A DNA stretch of 64,000 bases from Rhynchopus sp. YZ270_cl-10 (taxonomy: Eukaryota > Euglenozoa > Diplonemea > Diplonemida > Diplonemidae). The DNA lies in the NCBI GenBank assembly GCA_964035575.1, contig OZ037839.1:558001-622000 (forward strand), written 5' to 3'. Positions 9,811-20,177 of the stretch are shown piece by piece. The stretch's first letter is position 1; each line of letters opens with the position of its first letter. The translations under genes and the position numbers were made by a program. Under the pieces are notes generated by a model, which had not been told where the DNA came from, did not search any database, and worked only from the letters and a program-made list of their open reading frames with translations.

Positions 9811-10800
9811 CTAGCCGATGACGCAGGTACGGCCTGGGGACTTCTGTTTGTGCTTTCCGGGCACACTGCGGGTGACAACATTGCACGCTGCGGTGAGGTT
9901 GACGTCGGTGCATTGGTTGCTGTGCTTGAGGAAGTCCTTGCCCACATACGTGACACTACTCCACCCGGATAAGTCTAGCGTCTCAAGAGATCCGCAAGTA
10001 TTAACAAAGCATTCCCCAACGCAGTCAAGCTTTGACATCCCTGAGAGGCCAAGACGCCGCAGTTCGCTGCAGTTGAAAGCAAAGTTCCTCTCAATGTCGT
10101 GCACATTCGTCATGGCGGAGAGGTCGAGCATTGTGAGCTCCGTACACCTGTAGAGAAAGTTTCTTTCAATGTACGTGACGTTGCTGAACCCTGATACATT
10201 GAGCGCAGTCAGCGCGACGCAGCAGCTGAGGAACCAGCTGCCGATCCGCGTCACCTTCGTCATCGCAGAAAGGTCCAATTCCTTCAGTTTCCTGCATTCT
10301 GAAAGGAAGTCCTCACCTATCTCCGTGACGTTGCTAAGCCCTGACACATCAAGAGACGTCAAATTGTCACAGCCGCTGAGAAATCTGCCCTCAATTTTCG
10401 TCACAATTGACACAGCGCTGAGATCAAGTGCAGTCAGAGAAAAATTATCTAACAAAAACCCTTTCAGAACCGTCGTCGTAACCTCCGCCTGCAGAAGCAA
10501 ACACGCCACCTTTGGGCTTACCGTCACAAAGAGTCGCTCTAATGTGACGTCCTGCACACCCAGTGCATGAAGTGCTGTGATGGCTTTGTATTTCTGCGTT
10601 TTCGCCAACACGACAGAGTCTCCAGCACTCAGCTGCGTGATGTCCTCTCCTTCCTCCTTCCCTCCGAAGCCCATATGAAAGCTGTCCTCAGCCAACCCCG
10701 CTGCAGACGCCACCTTCTGCCGCATCGTCTCCGTTGTGTCATCCTCACCCACCTCAATCACGTACTTCTCTTCTCCAAAACCCTGAACAGTCAGTTCCAT
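9811..10800 (-). CDS. Ubiquitin-like/LRR protein, copy 4
   Basis: The gene encodes 329 residues with domain order as in copy 1. It is the most diverged of the four in the ubiquitin-like region (MRQKVASAAGLAEDSF instead of MREKVASATGLCEDSF), resembling the long LRR gene at 16529-18148 at those sites. LRR differences include LSGCDNLTSLD, LYRCTELTMLD and a Leu-to-Gly change in a strand consensus (RRLGLSG). It sits next to the CBS-gene spacer and is probably the ancestral position from which the others were amplified. Confidence 0.85.
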   Translation of the reverse strand: MELTVQGFGEEKYVIEVGEDDTTETMRQKVASAAGLAEDSFHMGFGGKEEGEDITQLSAGDSVVLAKTQKYKAITALHALGVQDVTLERLFVTVSPKVACLLLQAEVTTTVLKGFLLDNFSLTALDLSAVSIVTKIEGRFLSGCDNLTSLDVSGLSNVTEIGEDFLSECRKLKELDLSAMTKVTRIGSWFLSCCVALTALNVSGFSNVTYIERNFLYRCTELTMLDLSAMTNVHDIERNFAFNCSELRRLGLSGMSKLDCVGECFVNTCGSLETLDLSGWSSVTYVGKDFLKHSNQCTDVNLTAACNVVTRSVPGKHKQKSPGRTCVIG

Positions 10801-12080
10801 TTTGTGTCTCTCTTCTGTTGGTGTTGTGGGGTGAGAGACTATATCAGGTGTGAAAATGGAAAAGCTGCCGCCAAAAATTTGACGAAAACAATGAAGAAAT
10901 GGTTATAAAGATGGCCCTAAGCCTAGCCACCTTGCAAAAATAAAAGGGGGGGAAGCAAAGTAGTAGCGTTTAAAAAGAAGAAGAGAGGAGCTTGCAGCAT
11001 TTTGTATTACCCAGTTTAGTGTCTCTGTTATCATCTTAGTATTTTTTCTTCGTTCGTTCCCTTTTTTGTTTTTTTTCTTTTTTTTGATAAATTGTTGAAG
11101 TAAAATAGTCTCAGTTGTGTTGCCACTGTTGGTGCAATCTCCGTTTTTTTTCTTTTTTTTGTTGGGAATCTGTTGTTTTAGCGGAGCTGTCTTTTTTTCA
11201 GTTTTTCACTATTTCGATACATCGCGGTGTTCGCTCTTTGAGATCCAAGCACAGAGAGGATGGCGCAATTTCTCTTTCATGCATATCCCTCACGGAGTGA
11301 AAGGGAAAACAAACATTTTCGTTTATTTTTTGTTCTGTCAACATCTCACCGAAGCACCCATTGTGGTAGGAAACTTCTGTCTGCCCTCCCTGACTCTTTT
11401 TCTCTTTCTTTGTTGTGTCGACAACCGCCTGCTTGGAACCCTCTTTTGCTTGACTTGAGACTCGTTCAACGAAATAATACATAAAATTAGTTTCACCGTT
11501 TCGTTCACGACATCCGTTCGTTTTGACCACCCCAGTAAAAAAAAAAAATGTAAATTAGGACAAAAACAAGGTACTCGACGCCCCACCCCCACCCCCACAC
11601 ACTCGCCCTTTTTGTAAAGGCACAAGCTGTTAGAATACTCTAAGTGTCTACCAACAAATATTGTTTAGTTTTAGACAGGAAAGACCTGCCACTGGTATTT
11701 AAAAAATAAAATTTGTACATGCCACTCACATTTTTTTTACAACCACATTGGCACCTTCTTTTTTATTGTAAACTCCTGCCACACTGCCATTTGTGGCATT
11801 CAGTTTGGTTATTTGCAATGACCATTTATCTTTGTATCCACAGCGGACCTAGTCAGGGAGGACTGCTAATGGAACTACTAGTTATAACGGCTACTGCTAA
11901 ACTTTTTTGTAGTGTTCCTGGTATAATACTAGTCGCGAAACAGTAGTCATTTGGACCAGCAGTACTACTGGTAGTCCCCCTGATTAGGTCTGCCGTATAT
12001 CCCCCCACACATCCCACTTTTATTTTTTTGCCATCTTTATTTTTTTTTTACAAAAAATTCTAAACACCCCTTCCCTTTGT
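10801..12080. repeat. Segmental duplication, copy B of the spacer
   Basis: This is the counterpart of 7769-9790 without the 740-bp insertion, so it preserves the empty site near 11310. It contains the second ACTAGT element and ends directly at the stop codon of the CBS gene. No gene recognised. Confidence 0.85.
11835..11998. mobile_element. ACTAGT-rich miniature element, copy 2
   Basis: This is the duplicate of the element at 9531-9695, with ends CAGCGGACCTAGTCAGGG and CCCTGATTAGGTCTGCCG. A short internal indel distinguishes it from copy 1. Confidence 0.7.
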
Positions 12081-13403
12081 CTACTTCCCCGACGTCAGCA
12101 TGCCCAGAATGTTTGTGATACTGACGATCGAGTAGGGACGCTCCATCGAGTCCACAATGGCAGCACGGTGCAGCTTTTTGGTCGCACACTTTGCGAGGGT
12201 CTCCCAGAGAGTCATATCAGGGGTGAGGGTCACTGGCTTTTGCGGGTCTCCGTATCCTTCAATTGAGCTGAGGAGGACGGGGAAGGAGTTCATCCCTCTG
12301 AGATCCGAGGCTGCCAGGTGACGCACGATCTGCGAAGTGGACGGCTCAATCACGGAGAGCGAATGGGCGTTGTACTTCGCCATTTTGTGAAAGGCGTATA
12401 GCAGGGAGGAGGTGCGGTTCGTCACAACGACCTTCCTGCTGTCCAGCTTCAACTCCCTCAGGGTCTTCTTCGCCGAAGGCGATGCTGCCTTAACGTGCGC
12501 CTCCTTTGTGTACAAATACCGCAGCATGTCACTCTGGCTCACTAAAGCCTTCAGGTTTCCGTCTTCATTGAGCAGTACTACACGGTGAACTCTGCGGCCG
12601 TCTTGGGTTCTGCTTGTCAGAAATAACTCGAGAAGTTCTTGGACGCTCGCAGAGGCGCTGATGTGGGAGACTACGGAGCCGTCTGCGCCAGCGCGATTTG
12701 CGAGAACCTCAGAAATGCGTGTGCTCGACAGCGCCTCTTTTCCTTTCACTTCTAAGGCATGCCACGTTGCAGCGTCTGCAACCTCATCGCGTTTCGGCGT
12801 TTTCGTCTTCAAAATCTCTTCCGTTGTGAAAAGAGATACTATGAATTTGACCAAATCCAACATCTCAACCATATCGACATACTTCCCTTCTGTGTCAACC
12901 ACCGGCACTGCGAGGATCTTATGCTTCGACAGCAAGGCCAGCGCGCTGCCCACTGTCGTATCTTTGGAGACAATAATCAGCTGCTTTTCGATGTACCCAG
13001 CCGGGGCAAGCTCCTTCAGCATCTGCAAGATCGGGACCGTGAGGATTCCACCAAGGCTTTTCGCGTCCGGTTGGTGAACTGGAGACATCCCACCACGGAA
13101 ATACCCGGGAGATTGGTTGGTCGACACCGAAGGTGAACGGCCTCCGTATGCTGGCGATGCAGCGTAATTCGGCGATTTTGCGGAAGGGAGGGGTACCAGC
13201 TTCAGACGCTTTGCTGGGGACCGTGCCTGCTCTGCCGTGCGCTTGCCTGAGGTCGTCGTCGTAGTTGCGGAAGAGGAGGAGGAAGAGGAGGTCTGCGTGT
13301 TCTCAGTGTCCGCAACCTTCCCTGGGGACTGAACCGAAATCTGAGGCGGCTCGTCGTCAACCTTCCGCACCTTCGAGATTTTCAACCTAATTTTCGGCGC
13401 CAT
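12081..13403 (-). CDS. Four-CBS protein, AMPK gamma/SNF4-like
   Basis: The gene encodes 440 residues and ends in TAG. The N-terminal ~125 residues are low-complexity and basic, with Ser and Thr runs and a likely bipartite nuclear signal (KRTAEQARSPAKRLKL). After that come four CBS motifs in two Bateman pairs, at about 130-205, 225-310, 320-375 and 385-440. Typical strand-helix elements are HKILAVPVVD, VHRVVLLNEDG, AHSLSVIE and LHRAAIVD. This is the arrangement of AMPK gamma/SNF4 subunits, which bind adenine nucleotides and regulate an SNF1 kinase. A free-standing CBS regulator is the alternative. An SNF1/CIPK-like kinase is encoded at 30002-30907, too far away for the context to prove partnership. 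Confidence 0.75.
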   Translation of the reverse strand: MAPKIRLKISKVRKVDDEPPQISVQSPGKVADTENTQTSSSSSSSATTTTTSGKRTAEQARSPAKRLKLVPLPSAKSPNYAASPAYGGRSPSVSTNQSPGYFRGGMSPVHQPDAKSLGGILTVPILQMLKELAPAGYIEKQLIIVSKDTTVGSALALLSKHKILAVPVVDTEGKYVDMVEMLDLVKFIVSLFTTEEILKTKTPKRDEVADAATWHALEVKGKEALSSTRISEVLANRAGADGSVVSHISASASVQELLELFLTSRTQDGRRVHRVVLLNEDGNLKALVSQSDMLRYLYTKEAHVKAASPSAKKTLRELKLDSRKVVVTNRTSSLLYAFHKMAKYNAHSLSVIEPSTSQIVRHLAASDLRGMNSFPVLLSSIEGYGDPQKPVTLTPDMTLWETLAKCATKKLHRAAIVDSMERPYSIVSITNILGMLTSGK

Positions 13404-13775
13404 ATTTTATAAGAAAAATGTGTATTTTTCTGTGTTGTTTTTAGTAATATCTATGCGGGGTTATCGTGTGTGCTTGGAAAAGTTGGAAGGGTTGGAAATA
13501 CAAAGTCCTCTCGTGAACAGTGTACCCTTGGTGCACCGGGGTACCCCTACTATGCTATATCCTACATCCATTTTGAGGACTGAAAAAAAAACAAAAATAA
13601 GGTTTAAGGCAAAAATGAAAGGGAGGCGAAAGGGATGCTGTGTGGTCGTTGTCCTCAAAATGTCTGAAAATGAAATATTCTCACACAGGGCTAGGTGAAT
13701 AGGTAGAGGGCACAACGTAAATACCGATGCAACGCAGGATCGCAACAGACCTTTGCATAGTGGACGGCACACCAC
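13404..13775. other. Spacer with dispersed one-orientation repeat
   Basis: A copy of the dispersed repeat lies at about 13491-13570: GAAATACAAAGTCCTCTCGT, then GAACAGTGTACC, then CCTACATCCATTTTGAGG. It lies about 90 bp upstream of the CBS gene start. No gene seen. Confidence 0.6.
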
Positions 13776-14858
13776 TCAGTAGGGGAACAGATGCCTTGTC
13801 GAAAGGGCGGAACTGTTTGATGACTCAAACATAACCACGCGTGAACACGGCGATATGACAAACGCACCGTAGACCTGCCGTATCATACGCACACATGACA
13901 TGGTCGCGACATCGTACTGGTGGAGTGCAGTATATTCGCCTCCGTCACCCCCCTCCTCAAACTCAACCACGAGATACTTCCCACACGGAGTGAACTGCAC
14001 CCCCAAGGCGCAACACTGCTCCTCCTTAAAGCTGCCAAGAGCCGCACCACTCCAGTCATAGAGCCGCATTTCGTTAGGGAAACCCACAGCAAAGACAGAG
14101 GCAGACCGTGAAAGTGCCACAAAGCCCTTATCCGCAGGCACACATGCCACAGATTCACCTCTGTTCACATCCCACAGGCGCGCGTTCCCCGTGGAGGAGG
14201 AGGAGAGCACCCACCCACCACAGTCCGACACCGCAACGGCACTACATCCTTCATGCGAGAGAGAGCGGAGCAACGTCAGGTCTTCGTCATACACAGAAAC
14301 GCCGTCGTCACCCTTCGAGACAACAACACTGCCGCACGCAAACACTGCGGACGAGGGGCCGTCAACTGTGCGGAGCACCTCCCCATCCGGAAGCGCAACC
14401 TCGGCAAGACGTTGCTCAAACGCCAGGTAGCAGCGTGTCTTGCACCGTGAGATGGCAGGTGGAAACAACACATGGTCCTCTACGGTGAAGTGCTCAAAGG
14501 CAGTGTCGAAGGTTTCTGTGTCAAAGCCATGAACATGCCGCCCACGCACGCAATAGAGACACAGCGACCCACAACGCGAGAGTGACAACATACAGTATTC
14601 CCGTACATTGTACTCAGCAGGACACTTGATGTCGGCAAAGCGGCGGGCAAGCACAACCTGCACCCCTGCATCAAACGCAGTGTCCTGCAGACGGCACGTC
14701 CCCTCCAGCACCTCAGTGCCGATGCGCATCTCGACAGACGCAGGCGAGACAGCAAGCGCCGTGCACGCAACCTCCTTTGCCGCTGCAGCGTTCCCCTCGC
14801 ACGGCACCTCCACTGTCGCAGTCACGCCTGACTCTTCCAGCACAAAGGTCACATCCAT
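13776..14858 (-). CDS. Ubiquitin-like/WD-repeat protein, intact copy
   Basis: The gene encodes 360 residues starting at MDVTFVLEE. An upstream in-frame extension lacks support, because the paralogue at 2901 starts at the same codon. Residues 1-75 form a ubiquitin-like domain: a beta hairpin, an AAAKEVACTALAV helix, then VEMRIGTEVLEGT and VQVVLARRF strands. The rest contains six or seven degenerate WD-like blades, with motifs such as DDGVSVYDEDLTLLRSLS, TGNARLWDVNRGE and FTPCGKYLVVEF. The combination parallels the ubiquitin-like/LRR genes nearby, with a propeller in place of the LRR. There is no signal peptide or membrane segment, so it is probably a cytosolic adaptor. Function unknown. Confidence 0.8.
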   Translation of the reverse strand: MDVTFVLEESGVTATVEVPCEGNAAAAKEVACTALAVSPASVEMRIGTEVLEGTCRLQDTAFDAGVQVVLARRFADIKCPAEYNVREYCMLSLSRCGSLCLYCVRGRHVHGFDTETFDTAFEHFTVEDHVLFPPAISRCKTRCYLAFEQRLAEVALPDGEVLRTVDGPSSAVFACGSVVVSKGDDGVSVYDEDLTLLRSLSHEGCSAVAVSDCGGWVLSSSSTGNARLWDVNRGESVACVPADKGFVALSRSASVFAVGFPNEMRLYDWSGAALGSFKEEQCCALGVQFTPCGKYLVVEFEEGGDGGEYTALHQYDVATMSCVRMIRQVYGAFVISPCSRVVMFESSNSSALSTRHLFPY

Positions 14859-16528
14859 TGTTTTGTAAAAAAAGTTGGTAAACTGCGGAAAACGCAAAAC
14901 AAACTCGCGAACAAAAAAAGTGTTTTTTTCTGCGAAGTGTGTGTGGGGGAGAATAAAACGTTACAAAAAAACCTCCACTATCATTTTGCAAGCTTCATTT
15001 CCGTTTTGGTTTTCTCTTCACAGAAAAATAATAAAACCTACATTCTTGAACTCTTCTACACGACGTGATTTTCATTGGACGCATCCCCTTTTTTGAAACG
15101 CTAATAACTTTTTGGCTCCCCTCTGTAAGTGTTGGTTGAATTAGAATAGGAGCACAAACAAAGGGCAATGAAAGGAAAACAATGAGTACAAGAACAAGAT
15201 AGAAGAGCCAGTATTTACTTTTACGAACTACACACACAATTCCAATCATTCGAACCGAAGACGCCCAAACATTTCGGTTTGCTATTTCCTTACAACCGTT
15301 TCGTCTGTCGTAAGCTAAGCTTGTAGGAATAAAAAATAAAACTCTTCCTTTTTTAGATAGATATTCAGTAAAAAGAAACGAAAACAAGGAAAAAAAGAGA
15401 GAAAGTTTTTTCGTTGATCGCTCGAATTAGTGTCCCTGAGTGAATGAATCTGGGGAGTAATTCGGCAAGCACTATCTAAAAACAGAGTTTTATTTTTATA
15501 TGACGATTCTCGTATATTCAAAAAAAAAAATCGGGTTTTTTGTAGGCAAAACTCGGTTAGAAAGTTATTGCCGTGTCTCTTACCGTGCTCTTTGTCGTTA
15601 AGTTTCGTATCAATCTTTTGTTGTTTTATTGTCGTTATGTATTACGGGGATGGGGAAGTGAAGCAATATGTACCTCAGCCTCTTGTACAAAGGCACCTTC
15701 AAAAACAAAAATGATGTGGCTCCAAACCTGCCTTTTGCACCACAAAAGAAGTACCAAAGATGTACAAAATGGCTACGGTAATATTTTCAACTACACAAAA
15801 ATAGAAAAATACAGTCGACCCCCAAAAAACAGAAGAATCTCTCCCAGGGGGCCAAACAAAAAGTTCTGTTGCAGTGATCAGCAGAACATTTTTTTTTTGG
15901 CAATGCACTGCTTAAGGAAAAGATACTAATGGCCAACTGTTTCCAGCGCATAACGCCAAAAGGCTTTCCCCTGGATGGCAAATGAAATCAAAAGCAAATG
16001 AGACGCGTTACTTTCTCTTTTTGAAAGCATTTGAACAACGACATGGAGTGCCACTTGGAACAAATGGCAGCCCGACGCCTTTGTGATTGAGTCCAGGGGA
16101 TTGGTTTGTTGTTGGTTTGAAGATGTCGTATACGAAATATAAAGCAGTGCACAATTCAAGACAATGTTACTTTGTACTACGGAAGGTATAGACGTAGATC
16201 GTCCTCAACCCTTGAGAGTACCTTTTGTTTCTTCACACATTTCACTGTTTCCAATTTCACGGTGTTTTTTTTCTCTTTTTTCTTTCTTTGAAAAATTGTG
16301 GGAATAGTGTAGTTGCCACCTGTGCAAGGTTCACTTTCCCTTTGTTCTTTCTTTTTGCCAAACTATAACTCATTAAAAGCGACCCCAAAAAACAGAAAAA
16401 GTTCTTCCATTTTTTAAATATTGTACAGCATGCTCTGCCCCCAAGAGGAAACGAAACACCTATCACGCAGCATGCTGGGTCGCACTGCGTTTCGGACTGG
16501 GCTTACGACTTCCTCTGCTGGCCGTTCC
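14859..16528. other. Spacer, no gene recognised
   Basis: AT-rich. A short inverted repeat (AATAAAACTCTTCC... at about 15334-15360 pairing with 15472-15500) may be a small element. A 78-codon minus-strand frame at 15926-16159 has no recognisable feature. A sequence near 16302-16350 distantly resembles the intron-borne repeat described at 33284-33336. Confidence 0.4.
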
Positions 16529-18148
16529 TCACTGTGCTCGACACAACATCGCTGCAGCCTGTCCCAGACCCTGACCCTCCAAATACCCTTGCTTGCCATG
16601 CTCCTGTTTGCCCAGTTCCTGCTTGTCCTCGTCCTCTTTTGCTTGCATCGAACCGTCTCCTTCTTGTCCTGCTTTCAATGCAATACATTGTCTTGCACTT
16701 CCAGACACGTCTGTTCGTACCAGAGCTTCTGTCCGCACACCTCCGAACTGTTCCGTAAACCTTGCGTAAATGTCACGCACACGTACATGGAAGGTCTTCG
16801 TGACGCCAAAGCCATGGTTCTCTTGGGCTTCATTCGGGAGAGACATCTCGTGAATGTCGATGTTGCCTGGCAAGACGACTGTTGTGAGTGCGTTGCAGTT
16901 GTGCAGGAAGCCGTACTCTATCTCTGTGTCAGTGCCGATACCTGATATGTCCAGCGTGGTCAAGGATGTGCACTCTTGCAGGAAAGATTCACAAATGTTC
17001 TCAACATTGCTCAGTCCTGATAAGTCTGCTGTTGTCAACGCGGAGCACTCTTGCACCCAGTTTTGCTCAATGCGCGCGATGCTGCGCAGCACTGATAAAT
17101 CGACTGTTTTCAATGATGAGCAGTGACTAAGAAAGCTGTGCCCAATGTCTGTGGCATTTCCAAAAGCTGAAAGGTCGATACTTGTCAGCGAGGTGCACCT
17201 CGTAAGAAAGCCGTACCCTACCTTCACAACCCCGCGCAATGCTGTCAAGTCAATCGTTTCCAACGAGGTGCAGTCAGTACAAAAGTTGTTCGTAAGTTCC
17301 GTCACATTCGTCATCCCTGAAAAGCTGATGGCGGTCAACGACGTGCAGTTGAAGAGAAATCCGGAGCCGATCTTCGTGACACTGCAAAAAGCTGATAAAT
17401 CAACGGTTGCCAACGAGGTGCAGCTCGACAGGAAGCTGTCCTCAATGTGCGTGATTCTGCGCCATCCTGAGATGTCAAGACTTTGCAACGAGCTGCAGCG
17501 GTGGAGGAAGTGCCTACCAACCGTCGTCACGCTCGTCATATGGGATAAGTCAAGCTTTGTTACGCCACTTCCTTTGAGGAACCTGTTCTCTATCACCCTC
17601 ACACCAGTGAACCCTGACACGTCAAGGCTTGTCAACGATGTGCAGTCAAAGAGACAGTCATTCCCGATGTGCGTAACGTTGCACAATCCCGACAAGTCAA
17701 CGGTTTCCACCGACCTACACGCGAAGAGGAAGCCATGCTCAATTCGCGTCACACCAGACACAGCAGAGAGATCAAGTCTCGTAAACGATGCTCTGCACAA
17801 GAACCCAGCAGGAATAACAGTCGCAACCTCCGCCTGAAGAAGCAGAGAAGCCACCTCAGGATTCTTCACATCCGCCAACCTCGCTTCGGAAATGTCTGTC
17901 TCACCCAAGGCACGAAGTTCCTCAACGGATTGGTACTTAGTAGTTTTCGTCAACACGACAGAGTCTCCAGCACTCAGTTCTGTGATGTCCTCTCCTTCCT
18001 CCTTCCCTCCGAAGCCCATGTGGAAGCTGTCTTCGGCCAACCCTGTTGCAAACGCCACCTTCTGCCGCATCGTCTCCGTTGTGTCCTTCTCACCCACCTC
18101 AATCACGACTTTGTTTGCATCATCATATCCCTGCACACACAGTTCCAT
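16529..18148 (-). CDS. Long ubiquitin-like/LRR protein
   Basis: The gene encodes 539 residues and ends in TGA. Start taken at MELCVQGYDD, matching the MELTVQG start of the four short paralogues; an in-frame upstream extension to 18301 is less likely. Residues 1-75 form the same ubiquitin-like domain (TTETMRQKVAFATGLAEDSF and the GGKEEGEDITELSAGD stretch). About 14 LRRs follow (residues ~120-445) with the pattern LTSLDVSGFTGVRVIENRFL, the BspA-like class. The C-terminal ~90 residues are different: a region around RVRDIYARFTEQFGG, then a Gln/Gly/Lys-rich tail with repeated GKQE/GKQG motifs. It has about five more LRRs than the short paralogues. Function unknown; likely a scaffold or recognition protein. 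Confidence 0.85.
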   Translation of the reverse strand: MELCVQGYDDANKVVIEVGEKDTTETMRQKVAFATGLAEDSFHMGFGGKEEGEDITELSAGDSVVLTKTTKYQSVEELRALGETDISEARLADVKNPEVASLLLQAEVATVIPAGFLCRASFTRLDLSAVSGVTRIEHGFLFACRSVETVDLSGLCNVTHIGNDCLFDCTSLTSLDVSGFTGVRVIENRFLKGSGVTKLDLSHMTSVTTVGRHFLHRCSSLQSLDISGWRRITHIEDSFLSSCTSLATVDLSAFCSVTKIGSGFLFNCTSLTAISFSGMTNVTELTNNFCTDCTSLETIDLTALRGVVKVGYGFLTRCTSLTSIDLSAFGNATDIGHSFLSHCSSLKTVDLSVLRSIARIEQNWVQECSALTTADLSGLSNVENICESFLQECTSLTTLDISGIGTDTEIEYGFLHNCNALTTVVLPGNIDIHEMSLPNEAQENHGFGVTKTFHVRVRDIYARFTEQFGGVRTEALVRTDVSGSARQCIALKAGQEGDGSMQAKEDEDKQELGKQEHGKQGYLEGQGLGQAAAMLCRAQ

Positions 18149-18302
18149 TGTTTCGAGTGGAGTGTTTGCTCTGTTGTGGGGGAAGACTAAGTGTTGAGAA
18201 GGAGGCAGGTAAATAGTTGCTTTGTTGTACTTTTCATTTTTTGAGCTGCTGTGGTTCTGGATGTGCAGAACAGTCACAGGGGAGATGGCTTTCTCTTGCA
18301 TC

Positions 18303-18359
18303 AGGCCGTACCGTTAACCGCAATAGGTCTCCCAGGCTAAAAGCCTCTGGCCGACAGAA

Positions 18360-18405
<46 letters not shown>

Positions 18406-18545
18406 AAAGGATTGGCTCCGAGGGTACGTGTAGATTGCTACAGGGTTCGCGTTAGTATAGGGTTGATGTGGCTGCGGTCGCGCTCTCGGGTGCAACTGCG
18501 GCCTCTGATTCTCTAGAGGGTTCGCGTCAGTAGGTCCAGCCACCG
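18303..18545 (+). rRNA. Large-subunit (28S) rRNA fragment
   Basis: 18303-18425 matches a universally conserved stretch of eukaryotic LSU rRNA, with blocks GGTAAGGGAAGTCGGCAAAC, TAGATCCGTAACTTCGGG and AAGGATTGGCTC. It is preceded by GCCGTACC, AATAGGTCTCCCAGG and AGCCTCTGG, in the order seen in 25S/28S. 18426-18545 is GC-rich and hairpin-prone, as expected for the following expansion segment. The rest of the LSU is missing and the flanks are ordinary spacer, so this is an orphan fragment: a pseudogene, or possibly one piece of a fragmented rRNA. It lies 155 bp upstream of the long LRR gene on the opposite strand. Confidence 0.85.
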
Positions 18546-18808
18546 TATCAAGCTAATATTCTGCTTTCTGCAGTATCCGTGGAAAAGAAGCCGCTTGATA
18601 TTGAGTTGCTCTACCGTACTACAAGGGGTGGTTTTTTTGGGGGGGGATTCAAATAAACGAAATAGAAGAAGCCATTTTTGTTTCTCTTTTTCCAAAACAA
18701 TGACAAAAGTATAAACATATTGACCGCAGAAAGGTCTCTTTTAGCTTCTGCCCCACTGCAGTGTTGCTATGGAAATAGCAACGCGACAGCAGTGGGATCA
18801 CTTAAACA

Positions 18809-18900
18809 AAGTTGACTTGAAATTCAAAAGCCCTCTCATGACAGTGTACTTTGGTACGCCATTGGGGTGGACCCCCAACGCAGTCCTACATCAATTTTGA
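18809..18900. repeat. Dispersed one-orientation repeat copy
   Basis: TTGACTTGAAATTCAAAAGC, CTCTCATGACAGTGTAC and GGTGGACCC...GCAGTCCTACATC follow the family consensus in order. It is about 660 bp upstream of the long LRR gene. Confidence 0.65.
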
Positions 18901-20102
18901 ACAAAGCAGGCGGTGTTGGGGGGACACCAGTGGGGGAGGTGTGTGGGTAGTGGGTGGGTATCGGCAACTCTAACTTAGGGTTCACATTCCCGGGCATTGC
19001 CTTGCCTTAGCTGCAAACAGGCAGTCACCAGTGGAGCTGAGTGGCTGCCAAAAAAGCTGCCCCTCAGCGTCACAGCTACATCGCAGTTACCGTGGAAAGA
19101 AAAAAGGTAAAGTTGAGAGTGACGCCGAGGGAGAAAAAAAGGGGGAAGGAGGGGGGTGTGCGCACAATGTGTACACGGGGGTACTCCTACTCAGAGCTGT
19201 CAAAACGCTCCGTACTATAGGGATTGGAACGGTCGCCTCCCTAAAAAGAGAGAGAGATCCTGCACAGCAACGTCGCCACTGTTCGTGGGATGCGCAAAAA
19301 AAAACTGTGTGCGTGCGTCGATCGATCACTGACAAAAGGGGGGAAATGTGGCAAACAAAATGGCTCTAAGGCTCTCATGCTTGGTCAACCCTTACAGTTA
19401 CAGTCCTACAGCAAAACGCCAAAAAAAAAAATAGATTTTAGTTTTTACCCCTCCCGTGCTTTGTTGTGTGGTTGTGTGTGAGTATTACAGAGGTTTCTTA
19501 GGTAGAGGAGGCTAGAGAACAGACAGGAGGAGCTGAGATGAGGAGACTCTTTCACATTACAGTCAATAAAACAAAATAATACTACTGTAGTACAGTGTCA
19601 ATATCTATCTTCACCTCAACACAGGACAAGATGGAAAATGAAATCTTAACGTACACTCTCTGTTGATTCTAAAACGGGGGAGGGTAAAAAAGCGCGAAAG
19701 GTAAATTGGGGAAGAGGTTGAAAAGTTGGAACGCTTCCTCACCCCAGATCACACTCACACAATTTAAAAAAAAATAAAACTCCTCTCGAATTTGTTCAAG
19801 ATTGAACTGAGAGAAAGAAGAAACCCCAAACCCTCCCAGACCAAACGGTCTAACCTGTTGTATTGACATAGTGTGGGGAGAATGAGGAGCACAAGAATCG
19901 TCTTCGCGCATACTAAAAGATTTCCTACGATATGTCACAAGTGTCATGTCACCGAAAAAAAAAAAAGGGAGGTGATTTTTGTTAGTTGTACGCTTTCCAC
20001 GAACTACAGATGGATGATGTGAGAAGGGAGGAGCACAAAAAATGAGGGTGAAAAAAAAAAAAACAGTTAGCGAGCGACCGGGAGCATTTACCGCCCTGGA
20101 TC

Positions 20103-20177
20103 CATACAATGCAACGAGGCCGGGTACAGCCTGAAAATGCTCATGTCGAGGCCGACTCAGCCTCGTTGCATTGTATG
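20103..20177. repeat. Perfect 18-bp inverted repeat, 39-nt loop
   Basis: CATACAATGCAACGAGGC at 20103-20120 is exactly reversed and complemented at 20160-20177. The loop contains a second CGAGGCCG/CTCAGCC pairing. It could be a stable RNA hairpin or a tiny transposon remnant. Confidence 0.7.

Noticed and set aside
3600-10800. CRISPR-like array from regularly spaced LRR gene copies
   Set aside because: The periodicity is gene duplication of 1.5 kb units and the organism is a eukaryote.
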